A stretch of 64,000 bases of DNA from Thermoplasmata archaeon (lineage in GTDB: Archaea > Thermoplasmatota > Thermoplasmata > Lutacidiplasmatales > UBA184). Of the stretch, positions 44,001-52,427 are shown piece by piece. The notes below the pieces were generated by a model that was given only the letters and a program-made list of their open reading frames with translations, did not search any database and was not told where the DNA came from. Made by a program: the position numbers and the translations under genes. How positions within the stretch are numbered: the stretch's first letter is position 1; each line of letters begins with the position of its first letter. The stretch spans positions 1 to 64,000 of the forward strand of contig DAHVCH010000006.1 of the NCBI GenBank assembly GCA_027314165.1, read 5' to 3'.

Positions 44001-45047
44001 GGTGAGGGACGAGGTCCCGGGGTACCCTCCTCCGAACTCGATCTGCGAGAAGACGTAGGTGTTGGCGTTCGCCCCGACGCCCAACGTACGCGGGGTCCCC
44101 ACGATGCCGACCCCGAAGGACATCCCCACGTCCAGGTCGGTCGGTGGCGCGGTGGTCGTCGCAAGCGCGAGGGCGGGATGGGTCGTCACGAGCACCAGGA
44201 GGTCCGAGGTCGACCAGGACTGCTCGGGGGAGAACGCGGTGGGGGCCTGGTGGAAGAACGGGGTCCACAGGTTGGGGATGGCCAGGACCGCGAGCGGGGC
44301 CGCGGAGAGGAAGACACCCTCGTCCTGGACGAAGAGGTCCCGCGACGGGGTTCCCGCCGCTCCCGAGGAGGCCCGGACCGTGAGGTTCGCCTCCAGCGAT
44401 GTGGAGCGCCCTCCGCAGGTCGACGGGCCGACCTGCAGCGCGGTCGCCCCGTCCGCCAGCTGGGCCCCCGCGTCCGGTGTCGAGGACTGGGGGTAGAGGT
44501 TCCCGGCGGAGACGTTGAAGACCTGGGAGACGAGCCTCCCACCCTCGATGCCCACCAGGAGCTGGTAGGTGTCCCCCGGAGCGAGGTGGAGGGCCCAGTG
44601 GTCCTCCGCGGCCCCTCCGAAGGGGACGAGGGAGGCGTGGAACCTCCAGATGCCCCCGCTATCCTCGAGGCCCGCCGATGCCCAGCTGCAGACGTCGTCC
44701 GATGCGCCGATCCCGACGGTGTAGTTGAATCCCGTGGTGTCGGGGTCGGTCGACGGGAGCGTCACGTTCCCGAGGAAGCCCACGGCCCCGCTCAGGTTCG
44801 CCCCGCGGTAATCAACGCCTCCCCACCACGGGAACGCCAGGGCGGAGGGGAGGTCCCCCGCGCCACCCGTCCCACCCCCGGTCGTGCCGACGGTGGCGGA
44901 GCCGACGGGGAACGTCGTCGGGCGCGCAAGCGCGGGCAGGGCCGAAACGGGAGGCCAAGCGAGGAGCAAGAGCACGAGGAGCGTCGTCCCGGCGAGGGTG
45001 GACCCGTGTCTCCCCGGACCTCGGACCCGGACGGAGATAGGCCCCAA
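41043..45047 (-). CDS. Giant surface protein with PKD-like and InlB-type repeats
   Basis: 1334 residues: signal peptide (AGTTLLVLLLLAWPPVSALPALA), an N-terminal beta-rich domain of about 430 residues, then six PKD-like modules of 80-90 residues, each with W-V-G or similar, a CxxxC-type pair in several, and an ending like VSPHANLTV. Three modules with the pattern GYxFxxWxxxGGVxVSN and GNGTL follow; they resemble divergent InlB B-repeats. A C-terminal membrane helix (VMGLLLVVIVVLVAVGVA) and a charged cytoplasmic tail anchor it. Many N-x-S/T sites suggest glycosylation. The start is TTG. Likely S-layer-associated adhesion or stalk protein. Confidence 0.85.
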   Translation of the reverse strand: MGPISVRVRGPGRHGSTLAGTTLLVLLLLAWPPVSALPALARPTTFPVGSATVGTTGGGTGGAGDLPSALAFPWWGGVDYRGANLSGAVGFLGNVTLPSTDPDTTGFNYTVGIGASDDVCSWASAGLEDSGGIWRFHASLVPFGGAAEDHWALHLAPGDTYQLLVGIEGGRLVSQVFNVSAGNLYPQSSTPDAGAQLADGATALQVGPSTCGGRSTSLEANLTVRASSGAAGTPSRDLFVQDEGVFLSAAPLAVLAIPNLWTPFFHQAPTAFSPEQSWSTSDLLVLVTTHPALALATTTAPPTDLDVGMSFGVGIVGTPRTLGVGANANTYVFSQIEFGGGYPGTSSLTFANCRSLNGSNSNAGYPGGDTGIPAEYGYASNTTLSDIYLGFVLDPTTNLSADYRCFTNTLSSAGNVSVWGLSYLTYDLLNPPTLADPATIFVDALSSGPREQLGMNALAWNVWVHPLPTISASVPSPVLLVGQSATFRALERGGSPTLTYTWYVDGSAQPGCTTTSCTLSWGAVGSHQVWADVRDAYGNTAVSAHLNETVDPSMSASVSPSPNAVGTVGVGTAVAATVVGGAGGNGYTFFVNGSASPTSFFSGPSGTATFTPLHPAVYQLWVAVNDSYGNVAVAPHTNLTVAEGLTAILSPTSTRTEIGGTPALLALAVGGGSAPYTVTWQVPGLTVVGSPCAATCNLTASTPGVYPVWAVVVDASGRTSVSPHANLTVLAPPSFSAWRGSAQVDQGSNDTFQATFVGGGAPFSYQWSLNGTPLPYCQATSNCSVAFPTGAWANLFLNLTDALGGAASAPPFHVTAVAALTVSFQPAPALQVEVGVRTNLSGVATGGVGARDSYGFLSSAAGGTVIAYGSSSTASWTPLAAGALQIWVEANDTTGFRAVSPHANVSVLPSLLATLSPSPTASLAAGATLNATVTVTGGLGPFAYAWSSDGSPVGSCSTTPYCAFRWTSPGSHQILVGVSDALGGRSVTPPTNVTVGVGRTVLVKFLAGPPGAGTLSVNGVATASGTTSQLLAGSYALLATASPGFYFAGWNLSNPSTLAVTSLTSASTVLQLSGAGNVTAEFAGPSLFGMGVIVTPTGRANVSVNGSAFAGGSSTTLREGVYPVEALPGPGYGFAGWFTTGGVQVVSNAPTTLLEISGNGTLALDVLGSGVGTLYQVAFSTSPSGVAATFTFGSTAYTPGTSALVAASSYPVSLSVPSGYAFRSWSSTGGVSVSNPTAASTIVTVQGNGTLAANLQSTSGGGLFGLPISALEVMGLLLVVIVVLVAVGVARHRSHRPPRAEAPSAGRSSLPAGVTSSWDDRAEGPSAGDDEDAL

Positions 45048-45102
45048 CGCCCTTCCAACCCCTTAGCACCTACATGACCCGTTCGCCGACGCTCCGGGGA
45101 GG

Positions 45103-46005
45103 TCACCCGGGCCCGAGGAGGAGGCCCAGAAGGAGGGGGACGAGGAGCGTGAGCACCGTCCCCGAGGCCAAGGCGAGGCCTCCCGCGTCCCTGCGTCCGT
45201 AGGTCGTGACGAAGAACAACGTCGTGTCCATCGCGGTGGCCCCCCCCGCCGCGGTCATGGCCTCCGCACCCGCCCGGCGACCCACCGCCGGCGCGCTGAC
45301 CATCGTGAAGTTCTCGCGAAGGAAGTTCGCGAGGAACGCGACCAGCCCCAGGGTGGGCCCGGCGGACTGCGAGACCAGAGGCCCCGCGAGCGTGTACCAG
45401 CCGAAGGCTCCCACGATGGCGAAGCTCGTCCTCAGCGGGATCCCCATGAGCAACGCGGCGGGGACGGCCACCGCGACGGCGGAAAGCGCCGCCGCACCGA
45501 GAGGGATGGGGAGCGCGCGGAGCGCGGCGCGCGAGAGACGGATCTCCCAACCGACCTGGAAGAGCAGGAGGAGCAGGAAGACCTCGATGAGGTCGTTCCC
45601 CCACGCGCCGGGGGGTCGGCCGAAGGACGCCACCACGTATCCGAACAGAAGGGCCACGAGGATCACCCCGGGGAAGAGGAGGGCATGCCAGCGCCCGCCC
45701 GGCGGTGTCGGGCCTTTGGAGCTGCCTTCGGAGTCCGGGGCCCCCGAGGCCGGTCTGCCGCCGAGAAGATAGGCGAAGAGGATGGAGGAGCCGACCAGGC
45801 CCAGAGCCAGCGCGACGGAAGGAAGGAGGACGCCCGCGGGGGAGATCGGCCCGGCCCCCTCGAGGACCATGCCCAGCGCCCCCACCAGCAGGAGGACCGT
45901 CAGCCTCGAGGCGGTCTCAAGCTGCTTCGGAGGGGCCCAACGGCGAGAGGTCAGATAACCCGCCGCGACGGCCACGTAGAGGAGCCCCTCCTCCCACCCG
46001 AGCAC
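45103..46005 (-). CDS. lysO: LysO-type lysine exporter (DUF340)
   Basis: A 300-residue protein with eight or more helices. FGWYTLAGPLVSQSAGPTLGLVAFLANFLREN is the LysO/YbjE signature, and LIEVFLLLLLFQVGWEIRLSR in the middle and GGATAMDTTLFFVTTYG near the end also match. It would export L-lysine or analogues. GTG start 51 nt after the GvpD-like ATPase gene, same strand. Confidence 0.85.
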   Translation of the reverse strand: MLGWEEGLLYVAVAAGYLTSRRWAPPKQLETASRLTVLLLVGALGMVLEGAGPISPAGVLLPSVALALGLVGSSILFAYLLGGRPASGAPDSEGSSKGPTPPGGRWHALLFPGVILVALLFGYVVASFGRPPGAWGNDLIEVFLLLLLFQVGWEIRLSRAALRALPIPLGAAALSAVAVAVPAALLMGIPLRTSFAIVGAFGWYTLAGPLVSQSAGPTLGLVAFLANFLRENFTMVSAPAVGRRAGAEAMTAAGGATAMDTTLFFVTTYGRRDAGGLALASGTVLTLLVPLLLGLLLGPG

Positions 46006-46056
46006 GGGGGGGCCGAGGATGGAAGGGTCTTGGGGGCTTCGGTCCGGTCTACGGGC

Positions 46057-47517
46057 TCAGGCCATGGTCACGTAGCGGTACCGGTGGCCTGCGACGGGCT
46101 CCGGCCTCACCATGATCCCGAGGGCCGGGGTGCAGGGGTGGCTGCCCTGAAGGAGGACCGATCCGTGGTAGTTGCGGAGGACCAGGTGGATCGGCACCAG
46201 CGTCGACAGCACCGGAAGCAGGGGGTTGGGAGAGCTCGTGATGAGCACCAGGACCGACTTGCTCTCGCGGGCCTGGACGAGGAGCTGACCAAGCCGGGCC
46301 AGCAGCGCCTCTCCGGTTTCCGACATCAGCACGGAGAGCGTCCGCACGGAGACGTCCACCGCGGTGCGCTCCTTGAGCGTAGCAAGGAGGTCCTCCCAGA
46401 CCTCCTGCGGCCGGGTGCGGGAGGGGTTGGGGAGGATGCTCAGCCGGTCCGCCATCTCCGGGTCCGGCAGCGCCGCCCGGAACCCCTGGGTGATGGTCGC
46501 CGGAGAGTGGGCGAGGTCCATGAGCAGAGCGACCTTCCATCCGTCCCGCAGCGCGCGCAGCCAGAGCGGGAAGAGCACCGCCGCGAGCGGGGTCGAGGAC
46601 CCTCCCCCTTCGGACTCGGCGAGCAAGGTCTCTCCCGGCGAGATCGGTCCGATCTCCCGGTCGAGGGCAGGGATACCCAGGGAGAGGTTCCCGTGCGAAC
46701 TCGGGGGCGAGATCGCCGGATAGATTGTCGCCCCTGGGAGACTGCGCGGAGGTGGGAGCGGCGGGAGGTAGGTGAACCGACCCTGGTCCAGGGTGAAGAC
46801 CAGGCGGGCGCGGGGGATGGAGTGGCCCCGGAGCTTGCGGATCTCGAGATGGCGCAGCAGCCCCGCCGACGAGGGTTCGGCGTGGAGCTCGACGACCCCG
46901 TCCGCGAGGTACTGCAGGGAGGGGGGTGCCACGCTCTCGGCGTCGAGAACGAGCGAGAAACCCGCCGCATGCAGCAGTGAGAGGAGGCCGTGCTCGAGGC
47001 TGGACCTCCCGAGATCGTCCAGGCCCAGGAGGTGGAGGTAGGGCTCGACGAGCCCTTCCCAGCTGTCGATGAACAGGTACCGGTGGCCCGCCCGGGCCGG
47101 AGCCTCGGCCAGTGCCCGAGCGATAGGCTCGGGGAAGTTCAGGAAGTCCCGGAGCCGGCGCCCCGCGGAGAGCGGGTCGACGGAGTCCGTCATGTGGTCC
47201 ATCATGTGCAGGAGGTCCTCCTGACGGTCGCTCGGGGGGCGCACGTCCTCCAGGTCCGCGATGCGGTCCGGAGCGAGGGACCCCACGAGCCACGGGAAGT
47301 GGTGGAGCAGGTTTCCGCGGCCCACCCGGGTCGAGACGTAGAAGGACGGGCGAGCGAGCGCCGAGAGCAGCGAGAGGGAGAGGGTGGTCTTGCCCACCCC
47401 GGGTTCCCCGGTGATCAGCAGGGTACGATGCTCGGGCGAGCGCAGGAAGGCGAGCAGGTCGGGGGGAGGGGAGGGTTCTCCATCCTCCATGGGCGCAGGT
47501 CCAGATGACGGGAGCAT
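46057..47517 (-). CDS. GvpD/RAD55-type RecA-fold ATPase
   Basis: A 486-residue protein with Walker A LLITGEPGVGKTTLSLSLL near residue 42 and Walker B in HRYLFIDSWEGLVEPY. The second half looks like a degenerate RecA domain without Walker A (GNLSLGIPALDREIGPISPGETLLAES). This is the arrangement of archaeal GvpD-like regulators. The start is ATG 47517, 29 nt after the minus-strand box CAATATCC; ATG 47490 or 47579 are possible. Likely a regulatory ATPase acting with the receiver protein upstream. Confidence 0.78.
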   Translation of the reverse strand: MLPSSGPAPMEDGEPSPPPDLLAFLRSPEHRTLLITGEPGVGKTTLSLSLLSALARPSFYVSTRVGRGNLLHHFPWLVGSLAPDRIADLEDVRPPSDRQEDLLHMMDHMTDSVDPLSAGRRLRDFLNFPEPIARALAEAPARAGHRYLFIDSWEGLVEPYLHLLGLDDLGRSSLEHGLLSLLHAAGFSLVLDAESVAPPSLQYLADGVVELHAEPSSAGLLRHLEIRKLRGHSIPRARLVFTLDQGRFTYLPPLPPPRSLPGATIYPAISPPSSHGNLSLGIPALDREIGPISPGETLLAESEGGGSSTPLAAVLFPLWLRALRDGWKVALLMDLAHSPATITQGFRAALPDPEMADRLSILPNPSRTRPQEVWEDLLATLKERTAVDVSVRTLSVLMSETGEALLARLGQLLVQARESKSVLVLITSSPNPLLPVLSTLVPIHLVLRNYHGSVLLQGSHPCTPALGIMVRPEPVAGHRYRYVTMA

Positions 47518-47954
47518 CTTCGCTGGGGATATGCGCGTTCGAGGATATTGGACGTTTGCGACCTGAGGATATACAGGCATCTTGAGTAGAATATTGGGGC
47601 GTTCTCTCCGTTTTCTGCGCGTACCCGGGACCCAACCCTCGCCCGAACTATCGGTAGGTCCGACCCAAGGAACGGGGCGGAGGGGTCGGGGCAGATATCG
47701 TTTGTACGTTACAGGTCTCCGGTCGACCTCACCGGAGGGCCCTGCACGACCCGGGTCACCGCGAACCATGGTACCCTCGAGCTTCCGAGGGACGCCGCCC
47801 CGATCCTCAGGCTCCCGCGACGCCGTCGGCGCGACGTGGACGCTCGGGTCGACCTCGGCCCGCAGATCCCCCGGAGGGACCGGCGGGGGCCTGTGAACCA
47901 TCCGTCCGCACGCCCAGACCGCCCGTGCTCCCAGGAGCCGGGGCGGCCGGCCGC
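47518..47954 (-). promoter_or_regulatory. Promoter region of the GvpD-like ATPase gene
   Basis: AT-rich by local standards. Three minus-strand TATA-like elements lie in series: CATATCC (about 47526-47533), CAATATCC (47543-47550) and GTATATCC (about 47567-47575). The remaining 380 nt hold a plus-strand frame (47582-47896) without recognisable protein features; it is treated as non-coding. Confidence 0.5.
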
Positions 47955-48386
47955 TCAGACCCAGAGGACGAGGTCCAGGCTCGCGAACAACTGACGGACG
48001 TTCCGCGGGCTGAGCGGCTTCGGAAGGAACCCTTTCACTCGCAGGCCCTGGGCGGTCAGGTCCTCCACGGCCCCCATCGACCCGGACATCGCCACGACGG
48101 GGAGGGCGGCCGTCTGCGGGTCCTGCCTCAGCTCCACCAGGAGGTCGACCCCGCTCATTCCCGGCAGGTGGAGGTCGAGGAGGAGGACGTCGGGAAGGGG
48201 CCCTCCCGAGTCGCGCTTCGCCGCGTCGAGAAGATGGAGCGCGTCCTCCGCGGTCGGGACGACGCGCAGGTCGGCCTCCACCCCGCTCGCCTCGAACGCC
48301 TCCGCGATCAGACGGCGGTCGAGCGGACTGTCCTCCACGACGAGGACCTGAAGGCGGTGCGGGGCACGGCCCATCATGCTTAGCAT
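47955..48386 (-). CDS. Stand-alone response regulator receiver
   Basis: A 143-residue CheY-like domain: acidic pair in VLVVEDSPLDRR, phospho-acceptor Asp in DVLLLDLHLPGMSG, Thr/Ser in VVAMSGS and Lys in FLPKPLSP. No output domain is attached. The start is ATG 48386 rather than the TTG at 48395. The neighbouring GvpD-like ATPase is a possible partner; no histidine kinase is in the window. Confidence 0.88.
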   Translation of the reverse strand: MLSMMGRAPHRLQVLVVEDSPLDRRLIAEAFEASGVEADLRVVPTAEDALHLLDAAKRDSGGPLPDVLLLDLHLPGMSGVDLLVELRQDPQTAALPVVAMSGSMGAVEDLTAQGLRVKGFLPKPLSPRNVRQLFASLDLVLWV

Positions 48387-48503
48387 GGACGACAACGGGG
48401 TCGTGGGGTCATGCGACCTCGCGCCTTGGAAAGTGTACCTCGGCGTCTGTATTTGAACGGGTCCGTAACCGAGGTGTTACCTCGTGGCGCTCCCCTGACC
48501 CCC

Positions 48504-49268
48504 TCAGGCCGGGGACTCGCGCGGGGAGCCGTCCTCGGGGGTGGGGGACGCGGCCTCCGGGGGGAGGTCGGGGGTGGTCGGTCCCGCCGCTTCCGCGGAA
48601 GGAGCGCCGCGGGACGCCGCCGTTGCGAGGGTGCCCACGTAGATCCGGAAGAGGTACTCCTGGGCGAGGAGCGCGACCCACATGGTCCCGATCTGGAAGA
48701 TGGAGAGGGCCCAGGGGTCGGTGAAGAGAGGGTTCCCGGAGGCCGCTCCGGCGCTGGTCAGGGCGCCCGCGCCTGCGGCACCGGCGAGGGCGGTGGAGCA
48801 GCAGGCCCCGAGGGTGAGGAATCCCAGCATGACCGGAGTGAGGCCGGCGACCAGCGACGTGGCGCCGCTGGACCGGACGACCTTGGAGCGCCGCTGCCGC
48901 ACCCACCCTCCGGCCAGGACGAGGGCGGCCGACATGCCGATGCCCACGCATATGGCGACGATGAGCATCGTGAGCGTGGCGAGCACGGGGAGGACGACCA
49001 CCAGCCCCGGCGCCACGACCTCGACCGCCGGGTAGGCCCAGTTCTGCGGAGCGAGCGACGAAGGGATGGTGATGAGGAGGTAGCCGGAACCGGTTTGGAT
49101 GAAGACCAGCATCTCCCCGAGGACCATCGCGATGAACAGGTAGAGCGTGGCGATGGCGGTGGTGAGCAGCCTTCTTCCCGGGCTGCGCAGGAGCGACCGG
49201 GTCGTCGGGAGGGTGAGGGCGGTGAGGACGTCCCTCAGGCCGCGGGAACGACCCTCTGGCCCCTGCAA
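48504..49268 (-). CDS. Membrane protein with intramembrane GACCST motif (paralogue A)
   Basis: A 254-residue protein with about five helices. The motif GLTPVMLGFLTLGACCST sits in a membrane helix, and the preceding helices read WAYPAVEVVAPGLVVVLPV and LIVAICVGIGMSAALVL. It is clearly homologous to the first 230 residues of the protein at 52424-53779. The C-terminal 50 residues are polar and Pro/Ala-rich. TTG start, divergent from the SGCCSP gene with a shared TATA block. No known family is recognised; the vicinal cysteines could bind metal or form a redox disulfide. Confidence 0.75.
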   Translation of the reverse strand: MQGPEGRSRGLRDVLTALTLPTTRSLLRSPGRRLLTTAIATLYLFIAMVLGEMLVFIQTGSGYLLITIPSSLAPQNWAYPAVEVVAPGLVVVLPVLATLTMLIVAICVGIGMSAALVLAGGWVRQRRSKVVRSSGATSLVAGLTPVMLGFLTLGACCSTALAGAAGAGALTSAGAASGNPLFTDPWALSIFQIGTMWVALLAQEYLFRIYVGTLATAASRGAPSAEAAGPTTPDLPPEAASPTPEDGSPRESPA

Positions 49269-49301
49269 GAACCCTCCGCGCCCCCCCTCATCCCCTGCTG
49301 A

Positions 49302-49315
49302 CTACATATCCATAC
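49302..49315. promoter_or_regulatory. Bidirectional TATA block
   Basis: CTACATATCCATAC reads as a TATA-like element in both directions and lies about 35 nt before the minus-strand start at 49268 and about 50 nt before the plus-strand start at 49363. It is the only AT-rich stretch between the two divergent genes. Confidence 0.5.
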
Positions 49316-49362
49316 GAGGGGCTTCTCTCCTGACCCCCCGCCAGGTCGCTCATCGAGGCACA

Positions 49363-50370
49363 TTGCCGACCGCACCCCCCGCGCTCCCGGCGTGGCTCCA
49401 ACCCCGTCCAGCGGCCCCCCCGGCCCCGCAGCGGCCCCGACGTCAGGTGCCCCCCCCGGAGGGGCTCGACCGGGTCGTGGCCTTCGGGTGCTTCAGCGCG
49501 GCCTCGTTCCTGCTCGTGACCCTGCTCTACGGGGAGGCCTGGTTCCCCGGGGGCTGGTCCTCGGTGGGCCTCCTCATTTTCCTGCTATGGGTGGTCATCC
49601 TGGCGATCGGGGTCGTCCAGCCCTTCCGCCCCTGGGTGCGGGCCTCCACGCCCACCCCCTCCCGTCGCCGGGCCTTCTACCTCCTCTTCCTCGCCTCCTT
49701 CTTCCTCTGGCTCGTGGGCGTCGATGCCCTCCAGGGCGTCTCCCCTTCGAGCCCCGGTTCTCTCGAAGTGCTGCCGATCCTGACCCCCTACGGGCTGATG
49801 CCCACCGCAGAGTTCGCGATCGGTCCCGTGGGGGGCTTCCTGAACCTCCAGCTGGTGGTGGGCTTCCTCCTGCTCTCCTACCTCTGGGCCGGTGTGGTCC
49901 TCGTCCAGTGGGAGAACTACCAGAGGGGTCGGGCCTGCGCGCCCGCCGTCCCCTCCAAGACCGGCGGACTTCGGGACCACGCCTCCACGCTCCTGACGTG
50001 GGCCCCCTTGCTCGGACTGAGCTCGGGCTGCTGTTCCCCCCCGCTCCTCGAGTTCCTCTTCCTGGGCGCGGTCCCGGCCTCGAGCCGGTCGTTCGCGGTG
50101 TTCCGGAGCCTCAACTGGATGTGGGACGGGATCCTGGAGCTGGTGAGCGTGGTCGTGCTCGTGGTCCTCATCCGGCGCGCGACGCGCCCGGGCCTCGCGC
50201 TCAGCGAGGAAGCTCTCCCGGAGGCGACCGGAGGGACCCCCGCGCCCGAAGGGGTCTCCGCCGTTCAGGCGGGTGGCGAGGGACCGGGCGCCACCGCGTG
50301 GGCCCCGGACGAGCGGCCCGCGGGGACGGGGGAGCGGGGTTCGCTCCCCTCCGAGGCCGGCGGGGCGTGA
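49363..50370 (+). CDS. Membrane protein with SGCCSP motif
   Basis: About 335 residues, start TTG with a GAGG eight bases upstream (other starts possible). Six or so helices. The middle block TPYGLMPTAEFAIGPVGG resembles LLTAGFSPTAGGALVSPTGAG in the second half of the protein at 52424-53779. A later helix carries LGLSSGCCSPPLLEF, similar in position and spacing to GACCST of the paralogues. The polar tail of 60 residues overlaps the end of the convergent polyferredoxin gene by 106 nt. Function unknown. Confidence 0.7.
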   Translation: MPTAPPALPAWLQPRPAAPPAPQRPRRQVPPPEGLDRVVAFGCFSAASFLLVTLLYGEAWFPGGWSSVGLLIFLLWVVILAIGVVQPFRPWVRASTPTPSRRRAFYLLFLASFFLWLVGVDALQGVSPSSPGSLEVLPILTPYGLMPTAEFAIGPVGGFLNLQLVVGFLLLSYLWAGVVLVQWENYQRGRACAPAVPSKTGGLRDHASTLLTWAPLLGLSSGCCSPPLLEFLFLGAVPASSRSFAVFRSLNWMWDGILELVSVVVLVVLIRRATRPGLALSEEALPEATGGTPAPEGVSAVQAGGEGPGATAWAPDERPAGTGERGSLPSEAGGA

Positions 50371-52427
50371 GCCCGCCGGACCATCGGAAGAAGCGTCCCC
50401 GCAGGGGGGTTCCGTCTCGCCGCCAGCCGTTCCCGGACCCAGTGCCGGACATCGTGGAGGTACAGGTTGCCGTACGGGCAGGCCTCGGCGCACTCGCCCA
50501 CCCCGCAGCATTTCGAGCTCCGGAAGCGGCCCTTCTGCCGGAAGTGCCCCGGCATGTCCACGAGCCCCACGGGACATTTCTTGGCGCAGTCCAAGGTGGT
50601 GCACCGCTTGCAGACCTCCCGGTCCCGGACCTTGAGCTCGAAGAACCCGAGACGACCGAAGGCCCCGGTGATGATCCCGGTGTAGCACCACCCCATGGTG
50701 ACGCAGCTGTAGCTTCCCGTGTACGGGATGGTCACGAAGATGAGGTACCACATCACGTTGAACGAAAGGTCGTAGAGGAACACGCTGGGATCGGCCCCCG
50801 CGATGAGCAAGTGCGTGAGGCCGACCTGGTCGAAGTAGGAGAGCAGCGAGACCCCGACGAGCGAGGCCATGACCGTCCCGGCGGTGACGGAGTAGAGGCT
50901 GGAGAACCGGCTGCTGAGGTACTTGCGCCCGACAGAGGACGACCGGTTGAAGGAGCTCATGGCGTCGATCGTGGTGCCCTGGAACATGGTCGGGGCCATG
51001 CAGAACACCGAGCAGACCCATCGCCGTCCGAAGAGCAGCGAGAGCACGGCCCAGATGGCGTAGGTCGCGAAGATGACGGTGAAGAGCGAGGGTGCGATGG
51101 CCGCCGAGCCCAGTCCCATGCTCCACCCGAGCACCGGGACGGCCGTGCCGGAGGGGAGGCCGGGGAAGGCCATCGGGTAGTAGATGCTGGGGAACCAGAC
51201 GACGAACACGCCGTAGCAGCCGAGCATCAGGGCGAGACGGATACGCGTCTCGCGGGAGCGCGTCTCTACGATCTTGAAGACGACGAGCGTGCCCATCTCC
51301 ACGCCCATCATCAGGAGGAACCAGGTCGAGGCGGTCACCGCGTCCAGCCACCAGAACCCGTTGGAGACCGCGTTCGAGAGGATGGTCGCGCCGCTCCCGG
51401 AGAGCGGGAGGGCGTGGAAGGCGCCGGCCAAGTACGCCGGCTCCAGAAGGATGTCCAGGACCGCGCCCATGAACGCCTCGGCGACGAAGATCACCGAGAG
51501 CAGCGCGAAGGTCCAGTGGGGGCGGAGGGTCCAGGGGACCCCCTTCTCGGCCTTGAACCGCTCCGGCACCACCACGACGTCGAAGAAGAGCGCCATCTCC
51601 AGGACCACGGAGACCGCGAAGAGGAGCCCCGAGCCGTAGACCAGCCACTGGTAGAGCCCGGCCATCATGAGGGCGTAGATCGCCAGCAGCCCGAGGAAGT
51701 AGCCGGAGACCACGGGCGCATTCTGCCGATGACGGTAGATGTGCTCCAGGACGAAGATCACGATGCCGATCATCAGCGCGCTGCCGATCCCCACGGCGAC
51801 GTGGGCGGCCGTCGGGTCGGAGAAGGCGGGCGGCGAGACGAACATCAGGGCCGCCTGCGCGAGGAGCAGCCCGGCGAAACGGCGGGGAAGGACCCCGCGA
51901 AGCAGGAAGGCGCTGAGGCCCATCTCCAGGGCCATCGGGAAGAGGAACCAGGGCGAGTTGACCCCCAGCGCAAGGGCCGTCGCGGCGCTCGTCGCGCGGG
52001 AGGCGGAGAGCGTCCCCGCGGCAAGCTGGAACGTCCAGCCCATCAGGAACTCGTTCAGGACGACAAGGCCAAGGATGGAGGCGGCGAAGAGGTGGCGCCG
52101 TTGCAACGGGGCGGGCGCGTAGGCCTCCTTCATCATGAGACGCCTTCGGGCGTCCTGGAGGAACACGGCGAAGACCGGGAACACGCTCACGGACATCGCC
52201 GCGCTCGCGAACCAGAGCGCCGCGACGAGGGAGGCGGTCCCGGGGTGCAGGAAGTAGAGGAGCGCCCCCCCCAGCATGGCGATCATCATCACGAGAAGGA
52301 AGAGGACGACGGCGACGGAGGTCCGTGTCCGGGCCTCCGCCGCCCACTTCACCAACCCCGCGGTGATGAGCGCCATCAGGGTCGCGAACGACACCAGAAT
52401 GGCCAGAGAGAGGACCGGATCGATCAT
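50265..52427 (-). CDS. Membrane-bound polyferredoxin, NosR/NapH-like
   Basis: A 720-residue protein with about 14 helices, then a cytoplasmic ferredoxin module. Cluster motifs are CKRCTTLDCAKKCPVG and KCCGVGECAEACPYG, giving two [4Fe-4S] sites. Intramembrane or loop cysteine motifs FGRRWVCSVFCMAP and YSCVTMGWC are like those of NapH/NosR/CcoG proteins. The N-terminal half (VVLNEFLMGWTF) resembles the protein at 25950-26879. The ATG overlaps the stop of the GACCST gene upstream (ATGA). It probably moves electrons across or along the membrane between cytoplasmic donors and thiol or metal centres. The tail after the clusters is disordered. Confidence 0.83.
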   Translation of the reverse strand: MIDPVLSLAILVSFATLMALITAGLVKWAAEARTRTSVAVVLFLLVMMIAMLGGALLYFLHPGTASLVAALWFASAAMSVSVFPVFAVFLQDARRRLMMKEAYAPAPLQRRHLFAASILGLVVLNEFLMGWTFQLAAGTLSASRATSAATALALGVNSPWFLFPMALEMGLSAFLLRGVLPRRFAGLLLAQAALMFVSPPAFSDPTAAHVAVGIGSALMIGIVIFVLEHIYRHRQNAPVVSGYFLGLLAIYALMMAGLYQWLVYGSGLLFAVSVVLEMALFFDVVVVPERFKAEKGVPWTLRPHWTFALLSVIFVAEAFMGAVLDILLEPAYLAGAFHALPLSGSGATILSNAVSNGFWWLDAVTASTWFLLMMGVEMGTLVVFKIVETRSRETRIRLALMLGCYGVFVVWFPSIYYPMAFPGLPSGTAVPVLGWSMGLGSAAIAPSLFTVIFATYAIWAVLSLLFGRRWVCSVFCMAPTMFQGTTIDAMSSFNRSSSVGRKYLSSRFSSLYSVTAGTVMASLVGVSLLSYFDQVGLTHLLIAGADPSVFLYDLSFNVMWYLIFVTIPYTGSYSCVTMGWCYTGIITGAFGRLGFFELKVRDREVCKRCTTLDCAKKCPVGLVDMPGHFRQKGRFRSSKCCGVGECAEACPYGNLYLHDVRHWVRERLAARRNPPAGTLLPMVRRAHAPPASEGSEPRSPVPAGRSSGAHAVAPGPSPPA

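Noticed and set aside
47582-47896. Plus-strand 104-residue ORF
   Set aside because: Lies in the ATPase promoter region, has no ribosome-binding element or recognisable composition.
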